In this document: one piece after another, positions 43,596 through 57,169 of the stretch
How the letters are laid out: the number at the start of each line of letters is the position of its first letter
How positions within the stretch are numbered: position 1 is the stretch's first letter
Origin: an uncultured Aquimarina sp.
Lineage (GTDB): Bacteria > Bacteroidota > Bacteroidia > Flavobacteriales > Flavobacteriaceae
NCBI GenBank assembly: GCA_947493495.1
Contig: CANLRN010000002.1
Span: 1-64,000, forward strand
Length of the DNA stretch: 64,000 bases
Reading direction: 5' to 3'
The notes under the pieces: model-generated
Databases searched by the model: none
What the model was told of the DNA's origin: nothing
The model's input: only the letters and a program-made list of their open reading frames with translations
Translations under genes and position numbers: made by a program

Positions 43596-45452
43596 ATGAA
43601 TTTTAAAAACACAAACTCTATTAATGTATTGAACGCATCACCTATCGTGCGTTTTTGTGCATATATACTATGCTTTATGTGTGTATGCTTATCCACCCAA
43701 TTAATGGCTCAGGAAGAATTGCCAAGTCATGAAAAACAGTATAACTTACACATAGGGAACTCTGACCAAAATACTAAAGAGGCTGGCCAAAATGTAATAA
43801 CACATGTAATTTCAGAACCTAATGCTACTTGGTTACGACTTTTTTTTAAAGATATAAATCTTGGATCTAAAAGTACAATAAAGATCACTTCTAATACAGA
43901 TGGAGCGTCTCAAGTTCTGACATCTTCTAGTATTAGTAGTTGGAAAAACTCTAGTGCGTATTTTAATGGGGATAGTGTAACAATTACCCTTACAATTGCA
44001 TCTGGAGAAAAAGGAATAGGATTGAATGTTTTTGAGTTGGCAGTTGGTGATCCAAGCCCTCAAGTACGAACACAGTGTGGTGCTAATGACGATCGTCGAG
44101 GTTCTAACGATGCTGCCATCGGAAGAATAGTTCCTATTGGATGTACTGGATGGATTATAAGAAATGGTCGTTTAGTTACTGCAGGACATTGTATAAGTAG
44201 CCGTGCTCAAATTATTGAGTTTAATGTGCCAAAATCTAATCCTAATAGAAGTATTGTACACCCTGGACCAGAAGATCAGTATCCTATAGGCAATTTTGTA
44301 ACTCCTTATACGAATAGTCCAAGTCAGTTAAATGATTGGGCTGTATTTACAGCTAGTGCCAATTCTATAACTGGTCGTACTCCAATTCAGGCTCAAGGTA
44401 AATCATTTAATGTAGTACGAACTAATCCAGGTTCTAATATTACGATCACAGGATATGGAACAGATACAGGAAGAGATAATCAAACACAACAGATTCATAC
44501 AGGACCTTTATCATCAGTAGATAATTCATTTGTGAGATACGGGACTGATACAACAGGAGGTAATTCTGGGAGTCCTATTATAGATACTGCTACAGGAAAT
44601 GCTATTGGAGTTCATGCGTATGGAGGGTGTTCTGCTACTGGAGGATCTAATTTTGGAGAGAGAGCTACAATTCCTGCATTTTGGAACGCAATGGGATTAG
44701 GTAATGGACCAGCCCCTTCTAGTCGTATTGTACGTATGGTAAAGAGGAATACAACATTTGCCTTAGATGGAAATCGTGGCGGATCTAATGGTCAAAATGT
44801 ATATCTATGGCGAGACAGAGCTAATAATGTAAATCAGCAATGGCAAGAAATCAATCAAGGTGGTGGGTTTTATTCATACGTCAAAATAGGAACTAATTTT
44901 GCTATAGATGGCAGAGGCGGCGGATCTAATGGTCAAAATGTATACTTATGGCCATACAATCAAAATAATTTTAATCAACACTGGAGAAAAGTAAATGTAG
45001 GAGGGGGGTTTTACAGATTAGAAAAACGTAACGCTCCTGGATTCTCTATTGATGGAAATGGCGGAGGAAGAAACGGTCAGAATGTTCATTTATGGAATTC
45101 TAATAATAACAACCAAAATCAGCATTGGCGTTTTATAACCGTAAATACAAGAGCAGAAAATGTAGGAGGAATAACAGAGTCTGTAGATAATCAAGATAGT
45201 GATTTAAAAGTTTCTGTATTTCCTAACCCGATAAAGGATATCTTTTCAATACAGGTAAATAATTCAATAAACACTAATTTTAAGGCGAACATATATTCTA
45301 TACTAGGAAATAAAATAGCTACTATAAAATTAAACCCTGGGGAGAATAGTTTCTCTAAGACAGATTTCTCTCTATCATCTGGAGTTTACATTATTAATAT
45401 TAAAGATGATACAGGTGCATCTGTAAAGGAAACAAAATTAATTTTTGAATAA
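43596..45452 (+). CDS. secreted trypsin-like serine protease with ricin-type lectin and T9SS domains
   Basis: A protein of 618 residues. Signal peptide to about residue 39 (LSTQLMAQE). A beta-rich prodomain (80-155) is followed by the protease domain with His198 in TAGHC, Asp247 in NDWAVF and Ser324 in TGGNSGSPII. Residues 375-510 hold three lectin repeats (FALDGNRGGSNGQNVYLW, FAIDGRGGGSNGQNVYLW, FSIDGNGGGRNGQNVHLW, each closing QxW). The end (VSVFPNPIKDIFSI onward) is the type IX sorting domain. A paralogue follows at 45828. It has its own terminator, so the two are separate units. Confidence 0.88.
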   Translation: MNFKNTNSINVLNASPIVRFCAYILCFMCVCLSTQLMAQEELPSHEKQYNLHIGNSDQNTKEAGQNVITHVISEPNATWLRLFFKDINLGSKSTIKITSNTDGASQVLTSSSISSWKNSSAYFNGDSVTITLTIASGEKGIGLNVFELAVGDPSPQVRTQCGANDDRRGSNDAAIGRIVPIGCTGWIIRNGRLVTAGHCISSRAQIIEFNVPKSNPNRSIVHPGPEDQYPIGNFVTPYTNSPSQLNDWAVFTASANSITGRTPIQAQGKSFNVVRTNPGSNITITGYGTDTGRDNQTQQIHTGPLSSVDNSFVRYGTDTTGGNSGSPIIDTATGNAIGVHAYGGCSATGGSNFGERATIPAFWNAMGLGNGPAPSSRIVRMVKRNTTFALDGNRGGSNGQNVYLWRDRANNVNQQWQEINQGGGFYSYVKIGTNFAIDGRGGGSNGQNVYLWPYNQNNFNQHWRKVNVGGGFYRLEKRNAPGFSIDGNGGGRNGQNVHLWNSNNNNQNQHWRFITVNTRAENVGGITESVDNQDSDLKVSVFPNPIKDIFSIQVNNSINTNFKANIYSILGNKIATIKLNPGENSFSKTDFSLSSGVYIINIKDDTGASVKETKLIFE

Positions 45453-45483
45453 GGCTAATCAGTAACAATACTGTTAAATATAA

Positions 45484-45518
45484 AGAACATCCTGATAATT
45501 CTTATCTCAGGGTGTTCT
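45484..45518 (+). terminator. hairpin terminator
   Basis: AGAACATCCTGA pairs with TCAGGGTGTTCT (one mismatch) around an eleven-base loop, 32 bases after the protease stop. The T tract is moderate. Confidence 0.65.
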
Positions 45519-45827
45519 ATTATGGTATTGTATTTTCTTTCTTTTTTTAGCATATGAAATTAGTATAAATAAATTAAAAAAGTAGAGAGTTTTAATACGA
45601 TAAAAATGGCCTTTAATACAATAAAAAGAAGATTTTTTATTACTTAATATTGCAATAACTTATATTTATTATAAGCCTTTTGCATAAAGTATTATTTGGG
45701 GAAATAAAATAGTAAAAGATCGTTTTTTGGCAATAGAATCTTGTAGACAATCAAGCTTCTTGGTTATAATTGGATACAATTAATTTAAAATGTAATTATT
45801 AATCAAATACCTAAAATTTTTATTTCT
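45519..45827. other. AT-rich intergenic region
   Basis: 309 bases between two paralogous protease genes. No frame or repeat is seen; it probably holds the promoter of the downstream gene. Confidence 0.4.
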
Positions 45828-47723
45828 ATGACTTTTAAAATCTCAAAACCAAACAATTATAAGGCTTTACTTCCTAAATACAGGATTGAAACACTTATAT
45901 GCTTACTATTTATGCTCGCGCCATTTATGCAGTATGCTCAAACTAATGAATTAACAAGACACTATACTAAATATGATCAGACTTTTCAGTTAGATAATAC
46001 CCAAAAAAATCAAGCAGAATCTATTACTCAAGAATTATCAGAGAAAGGAGCAACATGGTTGCGTCTGTTTTTTAAAAATGTCAATTTAGGCAATAATAGT
46101 ACCATTACCATTACATCTCAATTAGACGGAGCAACTCAGGTATTAAATTCAAAAACTATTAAAGGATGGAAAAATACTAGCGCCTATTTTAATGGAGATG
46201 CACTAACTATTACATTGTCTATTGATCCTAATGATAGTTCTGTAGGGTTTACTATTTATGAATTAGGAGTTGGAGAACCTGATCCAGTTGTAAGATCTCA
46301 ATGCGGTGCTAATGATGATCGCCGTGATTCTAATGATGCAGCAATTGGAAGAATGGTTCCGATTGGATGTACAGGATGGATTATAAGCAATGGTCGTTTA
46401 GTTACTGCAGGACATTGCGCTAACAGCCGTGCTCAAATTATTGAGTTTAATGTGCCAAAATCTAATCCTAATAGAAGTATTGTACACCCTGGACCAGAAG
46501 ATCAGTATCCTATAGGTGATTTTGTAACTCCTTATTCCAATAGTCCACGTCCAGCAAATGACTGGGCAGTATTTAGAGCAAGCGCAAACGCACAAACAGG
46601 TTTAACACCGATTCAGGCTCAAGGAAAATCCTTTAATGTAGTTCAAGATGCTCCTGGCAATAACATTACAATCACTGGGTTTGGAACGGATACAGGGATA
46701 GATAATCAAACACAGCAGATTCATACTGGCCCCACTACATCTTCAGATGGTACATTTGTTCGATATAGAACTGATACAACTGGAGGTAACTCTGGGAGTC
46801 CTATCATAGATGCAGCAACAGGAAATGCAGTTGGAGTTCATGCATATGGAGGATGTTCTGGTTCTGGAGGATCTAATTTTGGAGAGAGAGCTACAATTCC
46901 TGCATTTTGGGATGCTATGGGATTAAGTGGTACAACACCTCCTCCATCAGGAGGATGTAATGCTATCGATTTTGACAATGTTCAGATTTCTTCTTTTTCT
47001 AATCAAGATGTATCTGGAGATTTTGATATCCAGAATGGAGGAGGAGCATTGCGACTGCAAAATAATACTTGGAAATCGATAGCTCTTAATTATACTGTTA
47101 CGGCTAACACAGTGTTAGAATTCGAGTTTAGCAGTACTTCTCAGGGAGAGATTCATGCAATTGGTTTTGAAAACGACAATTCACTTACTTCAGCCAGATA
47201 TTTTAGAGTATATGGTACTCAGAATTATGGTGTGGGTAATTTTGATGATTATTCGGGATCTGGGACTAAAAAGTATATCATACCAGTAGGTAATTTTTAT
47301 ACAGGTGCCATGAACAGATTAGTAATTATTAATGATAATGATGCTGATAGTGGAAATACATCTGTGTTTTCTAATATAAAAATTTCTGAAGGCCCGTGTA
47401 ATTCATTGGAGACTACAGAAAGTTTGATAGAGTCATTAGAATCTACAGAAGCTATAGTAGGTAATGAGAAAGAAGGAATATTGTCTGATATAAAAATAAG
47501 CCCTAATCCTGCCAAAGAAAGTTTCTCTATTTATTTAAATGAATTCATATCGAGTGCTAATGTGTCTATATATTCTATTTTAGGTCAAAAACAAGTTGAA
47601 TTGGAGTTGACACCAGGGGTACATACACTTAATACACAAAACTTATCGCTAGTTTCAGGAATTTATTTAATTAAAATGAAAAGTGAAGGCGAAACATCCA
47701 CAAGAAAACTAATAGTTCAATAA
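45828..47723 (+). CDS. secreted trypsin-like serine protease with C-terminal binding module and T9SS domain
   Basis: Paralogue of the preceding protease, 631 residues. Signal peptide, prodomain and protease domain match (TAGHC, NDWAVF, TGGNSGSPII). In place of the lectin repeats it has one about 135-residue module (NVQISSFSNQDVSGDFDIQN, then TVLEFEFSSTSQGEIHAIGF, and NRLVIINDNDADSGNTS) of the beta-sandwich type found on secreted hydrolases of marine bacteria. The end (ISPNPAKESFSIYL onward) is a type IX sorting domain. The two genes are identical over 92 bases in the protease domain. Confidence 0.86.
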   Translation: MTFKISKPNNYKALLPKYRIETLICLLFMLAPFMQYAQTNELTRHYTKYDQTFQLDNTQKNQAESITQELSEKGATWLRLFFKNVNLGNNSTITITSQLDGATQVLNSKTIKGWKNTSAYFNGDALTITLSIDPNDSSVGFTIYELGVGEPDPVVRSQCGANDDRRDSNDAAIGRMVPIGCTGWIISNGRLVTAGHCANSRAQIIEFNVPKSNPNRSIVHPGPEDQYPIGDFVTPYSNSPRPANDWAVFRASANAQTGLTPIQAQGKSFNVVQDAPGNNITITGFGTDTGIDNQTQQIHTGPTTSSDGTFVRYRTDTTGGNSGSPIIDAATGNAVGVHAYGGCSGSGGSNFGERATIPAFWDAMGLSGTTPPPSGGCNAIDFDNVQISSFSNQDVSGDFDIQNGGGALRLQNNTWKSIALNYTVTANTVLEFEFSSTSQGEIHAIGFENDNSLTSARYFRVYGTQNYGVGNFDDYSGSGTKKYIIPVGNFYTGAMNRLVIINDNDADSGNTSVFSNIKISEGPCNSLETTESLIESLESTEAIVGNEKEGILSDIKISPNPAKESFSIYLNEFISSANVSIYSILGQKQVELELTPGVHTLNTQNLSLVSGIYLIKMKSEGETSTRKLIVQ

Positions 47724-47760
47724 ACAAACAATATATATAGATATTAAATTTAGTTAAATA

Positions 47761-47793
47761 AACACCTCGAAAAGAATTCGAGGTGTTTTTTTT
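47761..47793 (+). terminator. intrinsic terminator
   Basis: AACACCTCGA pairs exactly with TCGAGGTGTT around a seven-base loop and is followed by T, 38 bases after the protease stop. Confidence 0.85.
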
Positions 47794-47901
47794 ATATAAA
47801 TTTTTGAAATAATGTAACAAAATGCTAATTTTTTCGTCACATAAGTATAATTGCTAATATTTTTAGCAAAAAAAATTATTCATCAACTAAAAAAAACAAG
47901 T

Positions 47902-48240
47902 ATGAGACGAGATAAATCATTATTGGTAATTGCACATTTATCTCAGTTATTAGATGTAGTAACTGGGTTTGGAGGATTTATAGTACCATTAGTACTATGG
48001 TTAACACAAAAAGACAAGGTGCTAGAAATGGATGATCACGGAAAGTCAATTATAAATTTTCGGATTAGTATGTTTATCTATTTTATTGTTTGTATACCAC
48101 TTATATTATTATTTGGATTAGGGTTGTTAGGGATGCTATTACTTGGTGTCTTATATCTTGTTTTTCCAATTATAAATGCAATAAGAGCCAGTAATGAAGA
48201 AGCTCCATTGTATCCTTTATCTATACAAATACTAAAGTAA
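47902..48240 (+). CDS. DUF4870-type small membrane protein
   Basis: A protein of 112 residues from MRRDKSLLVIAHLSQLLDVV (47902); an upstream ATG at 47851 would add 17 residues that do not fit the family. Three membrane helices (GGFIVPLVLWLT; FIYFIVCIPLILLFG; MLLLGVLYLVFPIINAIRAS) and the KDKVLEMDDHGKSIINFRIS segment between them are typical of DUF4870/Tic20-like proteins. Role unknown. Converges with the ammonium transporter gene. Confidence 0.8.
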   Translation: MRRDKSLLVIAHLSQLLDVVTGFGGFIVPLVLWLTQKDKVLEMDDHGKSIINFRISMFIYFIVCIPLILLFGLGLLGMLLLGVLYLVFPIINAIRASNEEAPLYPLSIQILK

Positions 48241-48258
48241 CTCAAAAACAAAAATAAA

Positions 48259-48287
48259 AGGGGTGAATCTAATATTGATTCACCCCT
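48259..48287. terminator. bidirectional terminator
   Basis: AGGGGTGAATC pairs exactly with GATTCACCCCT around a seven-base loop, with A tract before and T tract after. It serves both the DUF4870 gene and the convergent ammonium transporter gene. Confidence 0.85.
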
Positions 48288-48318
48288 CTTTGTATCACTA
48301 AATATGATCGAAAATATT

Positions 48319-49548
48319 TTAGTGTTGATTAATTCTAAAATCAGGATAAGCATCCATTCCGTGCTCATGACCATCAAGACCATCAATTTCTTCTTTTTCA
48401 GAAACTCGTAATCCAATAGTCTTTTTTATAGTAAATAGTATAATAAAGGAGGAGAGTATACAGAAACCACCAATTGCGGTAATTCCTATTAATTGGTTTA
48501 CGAATTGCTCCCCACTAGCAAGCTTACCAAAAATACCCACAGCAAGAGTACCCCATATACCACAAATCAAATGTACGGCAATAGCTCCTACAGGATCATC
48601 TAGTTTTAGTTTGTCTATAAGTGCAACACCTAATACGATGATTATACCTGCAAGAACACCTATAATCACAGCGTCATTAGGGCTCATTTGATCGGCACCA
48701 GCTGTAATACCTACTAATCCTCCTAAGATTCCATTTAAGAACATAGTAAGATCATAGTTTTTATACAAAATCACAGAAAAAACAAAAGCGCCAACACCAC
48801 CAGCTGCAGCAGCAAGGCAAGTCGTTACTAGAGTTAAAGAAGTTAATTCAGGGTTTGCAGATAATACAGAACCACCATTAAACCCAAACCACCCTAACCA
48901 AAGTATTAGCACACCAGCTGTAGCTAAAGGGATGTTATGACCTGGAATCGCCTGGGGTTTCCCTTCAGAGCTAAATTTTCCAATTCTAGATCCTAATAAA
49001 TATACTGCAACTAAAGCTGCCCATCCTCCTACTGAGTGTACAAGAGTAGAACCAGCAAAGTCATAAAATCCTAATTGATCTAACCATCCAGCTCCCCATT
49101 TCCAGGAACCAACAATAGGATATACTAAACCTACATATAGTAAAGTGAATATCATGAATGCTCCCAATTTGATTCTTTCAGCAACTGCCCCAGAAACAAT
49201 AGTGGCAGCCGTAGCGGCAAACATCCCTTGGAATAAGAAATCTGTCCACCAAGTATATCCTCCATCTGCATATTCTGGTGTCATTCCATTTTCTGGAGCT
49301 CCTATTCCAAAGCCAGCAAATTTCAGGAATCCTTCTCCTTCTTCAAAGCCTGGGTACATGAGATTAAAACCACCTACGTAGTATAATAGTAAACCTACAC
49401 ATATGATAAATACATTTTTAAAAAGTATATTAATTGTGTTTTTTTGTCTGGTTAATCCAATTTCTAAAAAAGAGAAACCTAAATGCATGAAAAATACCAG
49501 TGCAGTACACACCATCATCCATACATTGTTTATCGTTAAAATTTCCAT
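48319..49548 (-). CDS. amt: ammonium transporter
   Basis: Amt-family membrane protein of 409 residues, about eleven helices. It begins NNVWMMVCTALVFFMHLGFS, carries the ammonium-site signature region (GGYTWWTDFLFQGMFAATAA), the first twin histidine in LVHSVGGWAALVAVY and the second in VHLICGIWGTLAVG. Transports ammonium, or ammonia after deprotonation, into the cell. It lies directly downstream of a P-II protein gene (39-base gap), the usual regulator of Amt, so the two are probably cotranscribed. Confidence 0.95.
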   Translation of the reverse strand: MEILTINNVWMMVCTALVFFMHLGFSFLEIGLTRQKNTINILFKNVFIICVGLLLYYVGGFNLMYPGFEEGEGFLKFAGFGIGAPENGMTPEYADGGYTWWTDFLFQGMFAATAATIVSGAVAERIKLGAFMIFTLLYVGLVYPIVGSWKWGAGWLDQLGFYDFAGSTLVHSVGGWAALVAVYLLGSRIGKFSSEGKPQAIPGHNIPLATAGVLILWLGWFGFNGGSVLSANPELTSLTLVTTCLAAAAGGVGAFVFSVILYKNYDLTMFLNGILGGLVGITAGADQMSPNDAVIIGVLAGIIIVLGVALIDKLKLDDPVGAIAVHLICGIWGTLAVGIFGKLASGEQFVNQLIGITAIGGFCILSSFIILFTIKKTIGLRVSEKEEIDGLDGHEHGMDAYPDFRINQH

Positions 49549-49587
49549 TATATAATTAATTATTAACTATTAAAATTGTTTTCTAGT

Positions 49588-49926
49588 TTATGATAAAGTA
49601 GCACTTCCTTTTTCAGAAGTACGTATTCTGTATGCTTCTTTGATATCAGAGACAAATATTTTTCCATCTCCAACCTCTCCAGTTTTCCCTGCTCCAAGAA
49701 TTGAGCTTATGGCAGCTTCTTCAAAATCATCATTCACCACAATGGATAAATAACGCCTTTGAATATCAGTAGTGCTATAAGATACTCCTCTGTATACACT
49801 TCCTTTTTTTTCGTTTCCAACCCCAGTAACATCCCAGTATGAGAAAAATGTGATTCCTTTTTCGTGTAGTGCTTCTTTTACTACTCGATATTTTGATCTT
49901 CTGATGATTGCTTCTATTTTTTTCAT
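49588..49926 (-). CDS. glnK: P-II nitrogen regulatory protein (GlnB/GlnK family)
   Basis: A signal protein of 112 residues that binds ATP/ADP and 2-oxoglutarate and blocks Amt when nitrogen is plentiful. KKIEAIIRRSKYRVVKEAL opens it. The T-loop reads YRGVSYSTTDIQRRY, keeping the Tyr used for uridylylation in enterobacteria but otherwise unlike the common RGAEY form. ILGAGKTGEVGDGKIFVSDI, then AYRIRTSEKG, is the C-terminal signature. GlnK-type use is inferred from the amt neighbour. Confidence 0.93.
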   Translation of the reverse strand: MKKIEAIIRRSKYRVVKEALHEKGITFFSYWDVTGVGNEKKGSVYRGVSYSTTDIQRRYLSIVVNDDFEEAAISSILGAGKTGEVGDGKIFVSDIKEAYRIRTSEKGSATLS

Positions 49927-50361
49927 AGAGACTAAAATTATAGTTAATGTTAAATTCGCATCAAAAATATGTTAATTGCTGATTAACATCCAAATTTTAG
50001 TGGTCAAATAGTATATTTTTATGTTTTTATAATAATTACCCCTATAAAAATTGGGGGTATGTATTTTTTTATAGAAAAAATGATAATTCCATAGTTTATA
50101 TTTCGTGATAATTGAGAAAACCTTAATAAAAATCATTTTTTGATCAGAAATCCTCTCAATCACATATTTTATTTGGGTTTTAACAAAAAACAACGTTATC
50201 AAATTCGTAATTAGAAGCTCATATTTTGGGATTAATCTACTTATTAAGTGTTTTTTTTATTGAGCTTAGAAAAGTGACGATGAATAGTTTGTTTTTCTTT
50301 CTACTTCCTTAACATTTTGTTAATTTTAGCTTTTTGAAACATTATCTAGATTGGAAATAGT
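49927..50361. other. divergent control region between glnK-amt and gltBD
   Basis: 435 AT-rich bases. ACCCC...GGGGGT at 50038-50058 forms a small hairpin followed by a T run. I see no convincing sigma-54 or NtrC-type site. Promoters for the nitrogen genes on both sides should lie here. Confidence 0.4.
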
Positions 50362-54861
<4,500 letters not shown>

Positions 54862-54873
54862 ACGATAATAGAC

Positions 54874-56337
54874 ATGGGAAAGATAACTGGATTTTTAGAA
54901 TTTGAAAGAGAGATTGAACAGTACCAGCCTGTTAAAGATCGTATAAAAGGATATAAGGAGTTTACTGTGCCAATGGAGGAAAGTAAGCTTAAAAATCAAG
55001 GCGCAAGATGCATGGATTGTGGAATCCCTTTTTGTCATAGTGGATGTCCTCTGGGAAATTTGATTCCTGATTTTAATGATGCTGTGTATAAAGGAAAATG
55101 GGATAAAGCAAGTCGAATTTTGCATTCGACAAATAACTTCCCTGAGTTTACAGGTAGATTATGTCCCGCACCTTGCGAAGAAGCTTGTGTTCTTGGGATT
55201 AATGAAGATCCTGTAACGATAGAAAATATTGAAAAAAATATAGTAGAAGAAGCTTTTAAAAATGGATGGGTAAAAGCGAATCTACCTAAAGAGAGAACAG
55301 GAAAGACAGTCGCAGTTATAGGTTCTGGACCTGCTGGATTGGCTACTGCCCAACAGTTAAATAGAGCTGGACATTTAGTAACTGTTTTCGAAAGAGATGA
55401 AAAGGTAGGAGGATTGTTACGATATGGAATTCCTGATTTTAAGATGGAAAAAAATGTAATCGATCGAAGAGTTGCTGTTTTAGAAGAAGAAGGTATTGTT
55501 TTTAAAACAAATACACATATAGGTAAAGATGTTAATGCGGATCAACTAAAAGCTGATTTTGATGCTGTAGTATTATGCACAGGTGCTACAGTAAGACGTA
55601 AGTTACCGGTAAAAGGAGCTGATCTAAAAGGAGTGGTTCAGGCTATGGATTTTCTTCCACAAAACAATCGTAGAGTCGATGGAATTAAAGATTTAGGCGA
55701 AGAAATTCTTGCAACAGATAAAGATGTAATCGTAATCGGAGGTGGAGATACAGGATCAGATTGTATTGGAACTTCTGTACGACATGGTGCGACATCTGTG
55801 ACGAATTTTGAAATCATGGGTAAAGGTACTGTTGAACGCCCTGCTAACCAACCATGGCCTTTTTGGCCAATGAGATTACGAACGAGTTCTTCACATCAAG
55901 AAGGAGTGGAACGTAATTGGAGTATTTCTACAAAAGAATTTTTGGGAGATGAAAATGGTAATCTTAGAGGTTTAATAACATCTGAAGTTGAATGGGTAAA
56001 AGAGAATGGTCGTTTTACTTTAAAGGAGATTCCAGATACAGAAAAAGAATGGAAATGTGAGTTAGCTTTATTAGCATTAGGGTTTACTGGTTCGGAACCT
56101 ACAATTGCAGAACAATTAGGTATCGATATGGATGCCAGAACAAATATCAAAGCTACAGAAGATAATTATGCTACCAATGTAAAAGGTGTTTTTGCAGCGG
56201 GTGATACGCGAAGAGGACAATCATTAATTGTTTGGGCTATCGCAGAAGGTAGACAAGCAGCGCATCATATCGATACATACCTTATGGGAAGCTCTAATTT
56301 ACCATTAAAAGGAGAAGGAGACTTACCAAGAGTTTAG
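54874..56337 (+). CDS. gltD: glutamate synthase small subunit GltD
   Basis: GOGAT small chain, 487 residues, which passes electrons from NAD(P)H through FAD to the large subunit. N-terminal cluster cysteines are in CMDCGIPFCHSGCPLGN and CPAPCEEACVLG; the FAD site is VAVIGSGPAGLATAQQL and the NAD(P)H site VIVIGGGDTGSDCIG. The C-terminal GVFAAGDTRRGQSLIVWAI is the family end motif. Directly after gltB, with a strong terminator downstream. Confidence 0.97.
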   Translation: MGKITGFLEFEREIEQYQPVKDRIKGYKEFTVPMEESKLKNQGARCMDCGIPFCHSGCPLGNLIPDFNDAVYKGKWDKASRILHSTNNFPEFTGRLCPAPCEEACVLGINEDPVTIENIEKNIVEEAFKNGWVKANLPKERTGKTVAVIGSGPAGLATAQQLNRAGHLVTVFERDEKVGGLLRYGIPDFKMEKNVIDRRVAVLEEEGIVFKTNTHIGKDVNADQLKADFDAVVLCTGATVRRKLPVKGADLKGVVQAMDFLPQNNRRVDGIKDLGEEILATDKDVIVIGGGDTGSDCIGTSVRHGATSVTNFEIMGKGTVERPANQPWPFWPMRLRTSSSHQEGVERNWSISTKEFLGDENGNLRGLITSEVEWVKENGRFTLKEIPDTEKEWKCELALLALGFTGSEPTIAEQLGIDMDARTNIKATEDNYATNVKGVFAAGDTRRGQSLIVWAIAEGRQAAHHIDTYLMGSSNLPLKGEGDLPRV

Positions 56338-56371
56338 TTTTTTAAAATCTAATATTAATAGTAGTGTTAAT

Positions 56372-56406
56372 AAAAGGCTGCTAACTATACCGTTAGCAGC
56401 CTTTTT
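56372..56406. terminator. strong bidirectional terminator after gltBD
   Basis: AAAAGGCTGCTAAC pairs exactly with GTTAGCAGCCTTTT around a six-base loop. It lies between gltD and the convergent response-regulator gene, with A and T tracts for both directions. Confidence 0.9.
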
Positions 56407-56423
56407 GCAAGGTTAGAATGTGA

Positions 56424-57158
56424 TTATCTTTTTAAAATTTTATCATTTACTATCTTTTTCATAATAGCTTCTTTATAATTTCGACCTAATGGAATATGAT
56501 GAGATTTTATGGATATTCCTTCTGTTTCGATAGCTTCAATTTTATGAATATGTATAATAAATGACTTATGAACTTGCATAAACATTTCAGAATTAAGTTG
56601 TTTTGCTACTTCTTTTAGGGGTATTAATGAGAGGTGCTTTTTTCCGTCAGATGTATGGAATGCTACATAGTTTTGCATAGCCTTAATAAACAGAATATCG
56701 TCAAAGTATATTTTCTTATAACTGCTATCACATTTTATGAAAACATAATTGGCGGTTTTATTTTCTTTGTTAGAGTATATATTAGTGTTATTTTGTAAGA
56801 GAATGTATTGCTCTTTTACTTTACATATCGCTTTAAAAAAACGAGTAAAGGTGATCGGCTTTAGCAAATAGTCCATTACATCTAAATCAAAACCTTCTAA
56901 AGCATAGTTAGGAAAAGCAGTTGTGATTATTACCAAAGGTTTAGATTTCATAGATTTTAAAAATTCTATTCCATTCATTCTAGGCATCTGAATATCTAAA
57001 AAAAGTAACTCTACTTCGTGAGCATTTTTAATTTTAGTAATTTCCAAAGGGTTACTACAAGTTCCTTGTAACTCTAAAAAATCTACTTCATTAATGTAGT
57101 TTGTTATGCATTCTCTTGCCAGTGGTTCATCATCAATTACAATACATTTTAAAACCAT
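56424..57158 (-). CDS. LytTR-type response regulator
   Basis: Response regulator of 244 residues. Receiver domain with VIDDEPLARECI and the phosphoacceptor Asp in LLFLDIQMPRMNGIEFL (about residue 56). The C-terminal LytTR DNA-binding domain covers about 135-240 (FIKCDSSYKKIYFDDILFIKA; HKSFIIHIHKIEAIE; IPLGRNYKEAI). The cognate kinase gene is twelve bases upstream. The divergent operon at 58577 is the nearest candidate target, by position only. Confidence 0.93.
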   Translation of the reverse strand: MVLKCIVIDDEPLARECITNYINEVDFLELQGTCSNPLEITKIKNAHEVELLFLDIQMPRMNGIEFLKSMKSKPLVIITTAFPNYALEGFDLDVMDYLLKPITFTRFFKAICKVKEQYILLQNNTNIYSNKENKTANYVFIKCDSSYKKIYFDDILFIKAMQNYVAFHTSDGKKHLSLIPLKEVAKQLNSEMFMQVHKSFIIHIHKIEAIETEGISIKSHHIPLGRNYKEAIMKKIVNDKILKR

Positions 57159-57169
57159 AATTATCTTTT

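Noticed and set aside
50020..50361. NtrC/sigma-54 control of gltB or amt
   Set aside because: No TGGCAC-N5-TTGC-like sequence was found in the shared upstream region.
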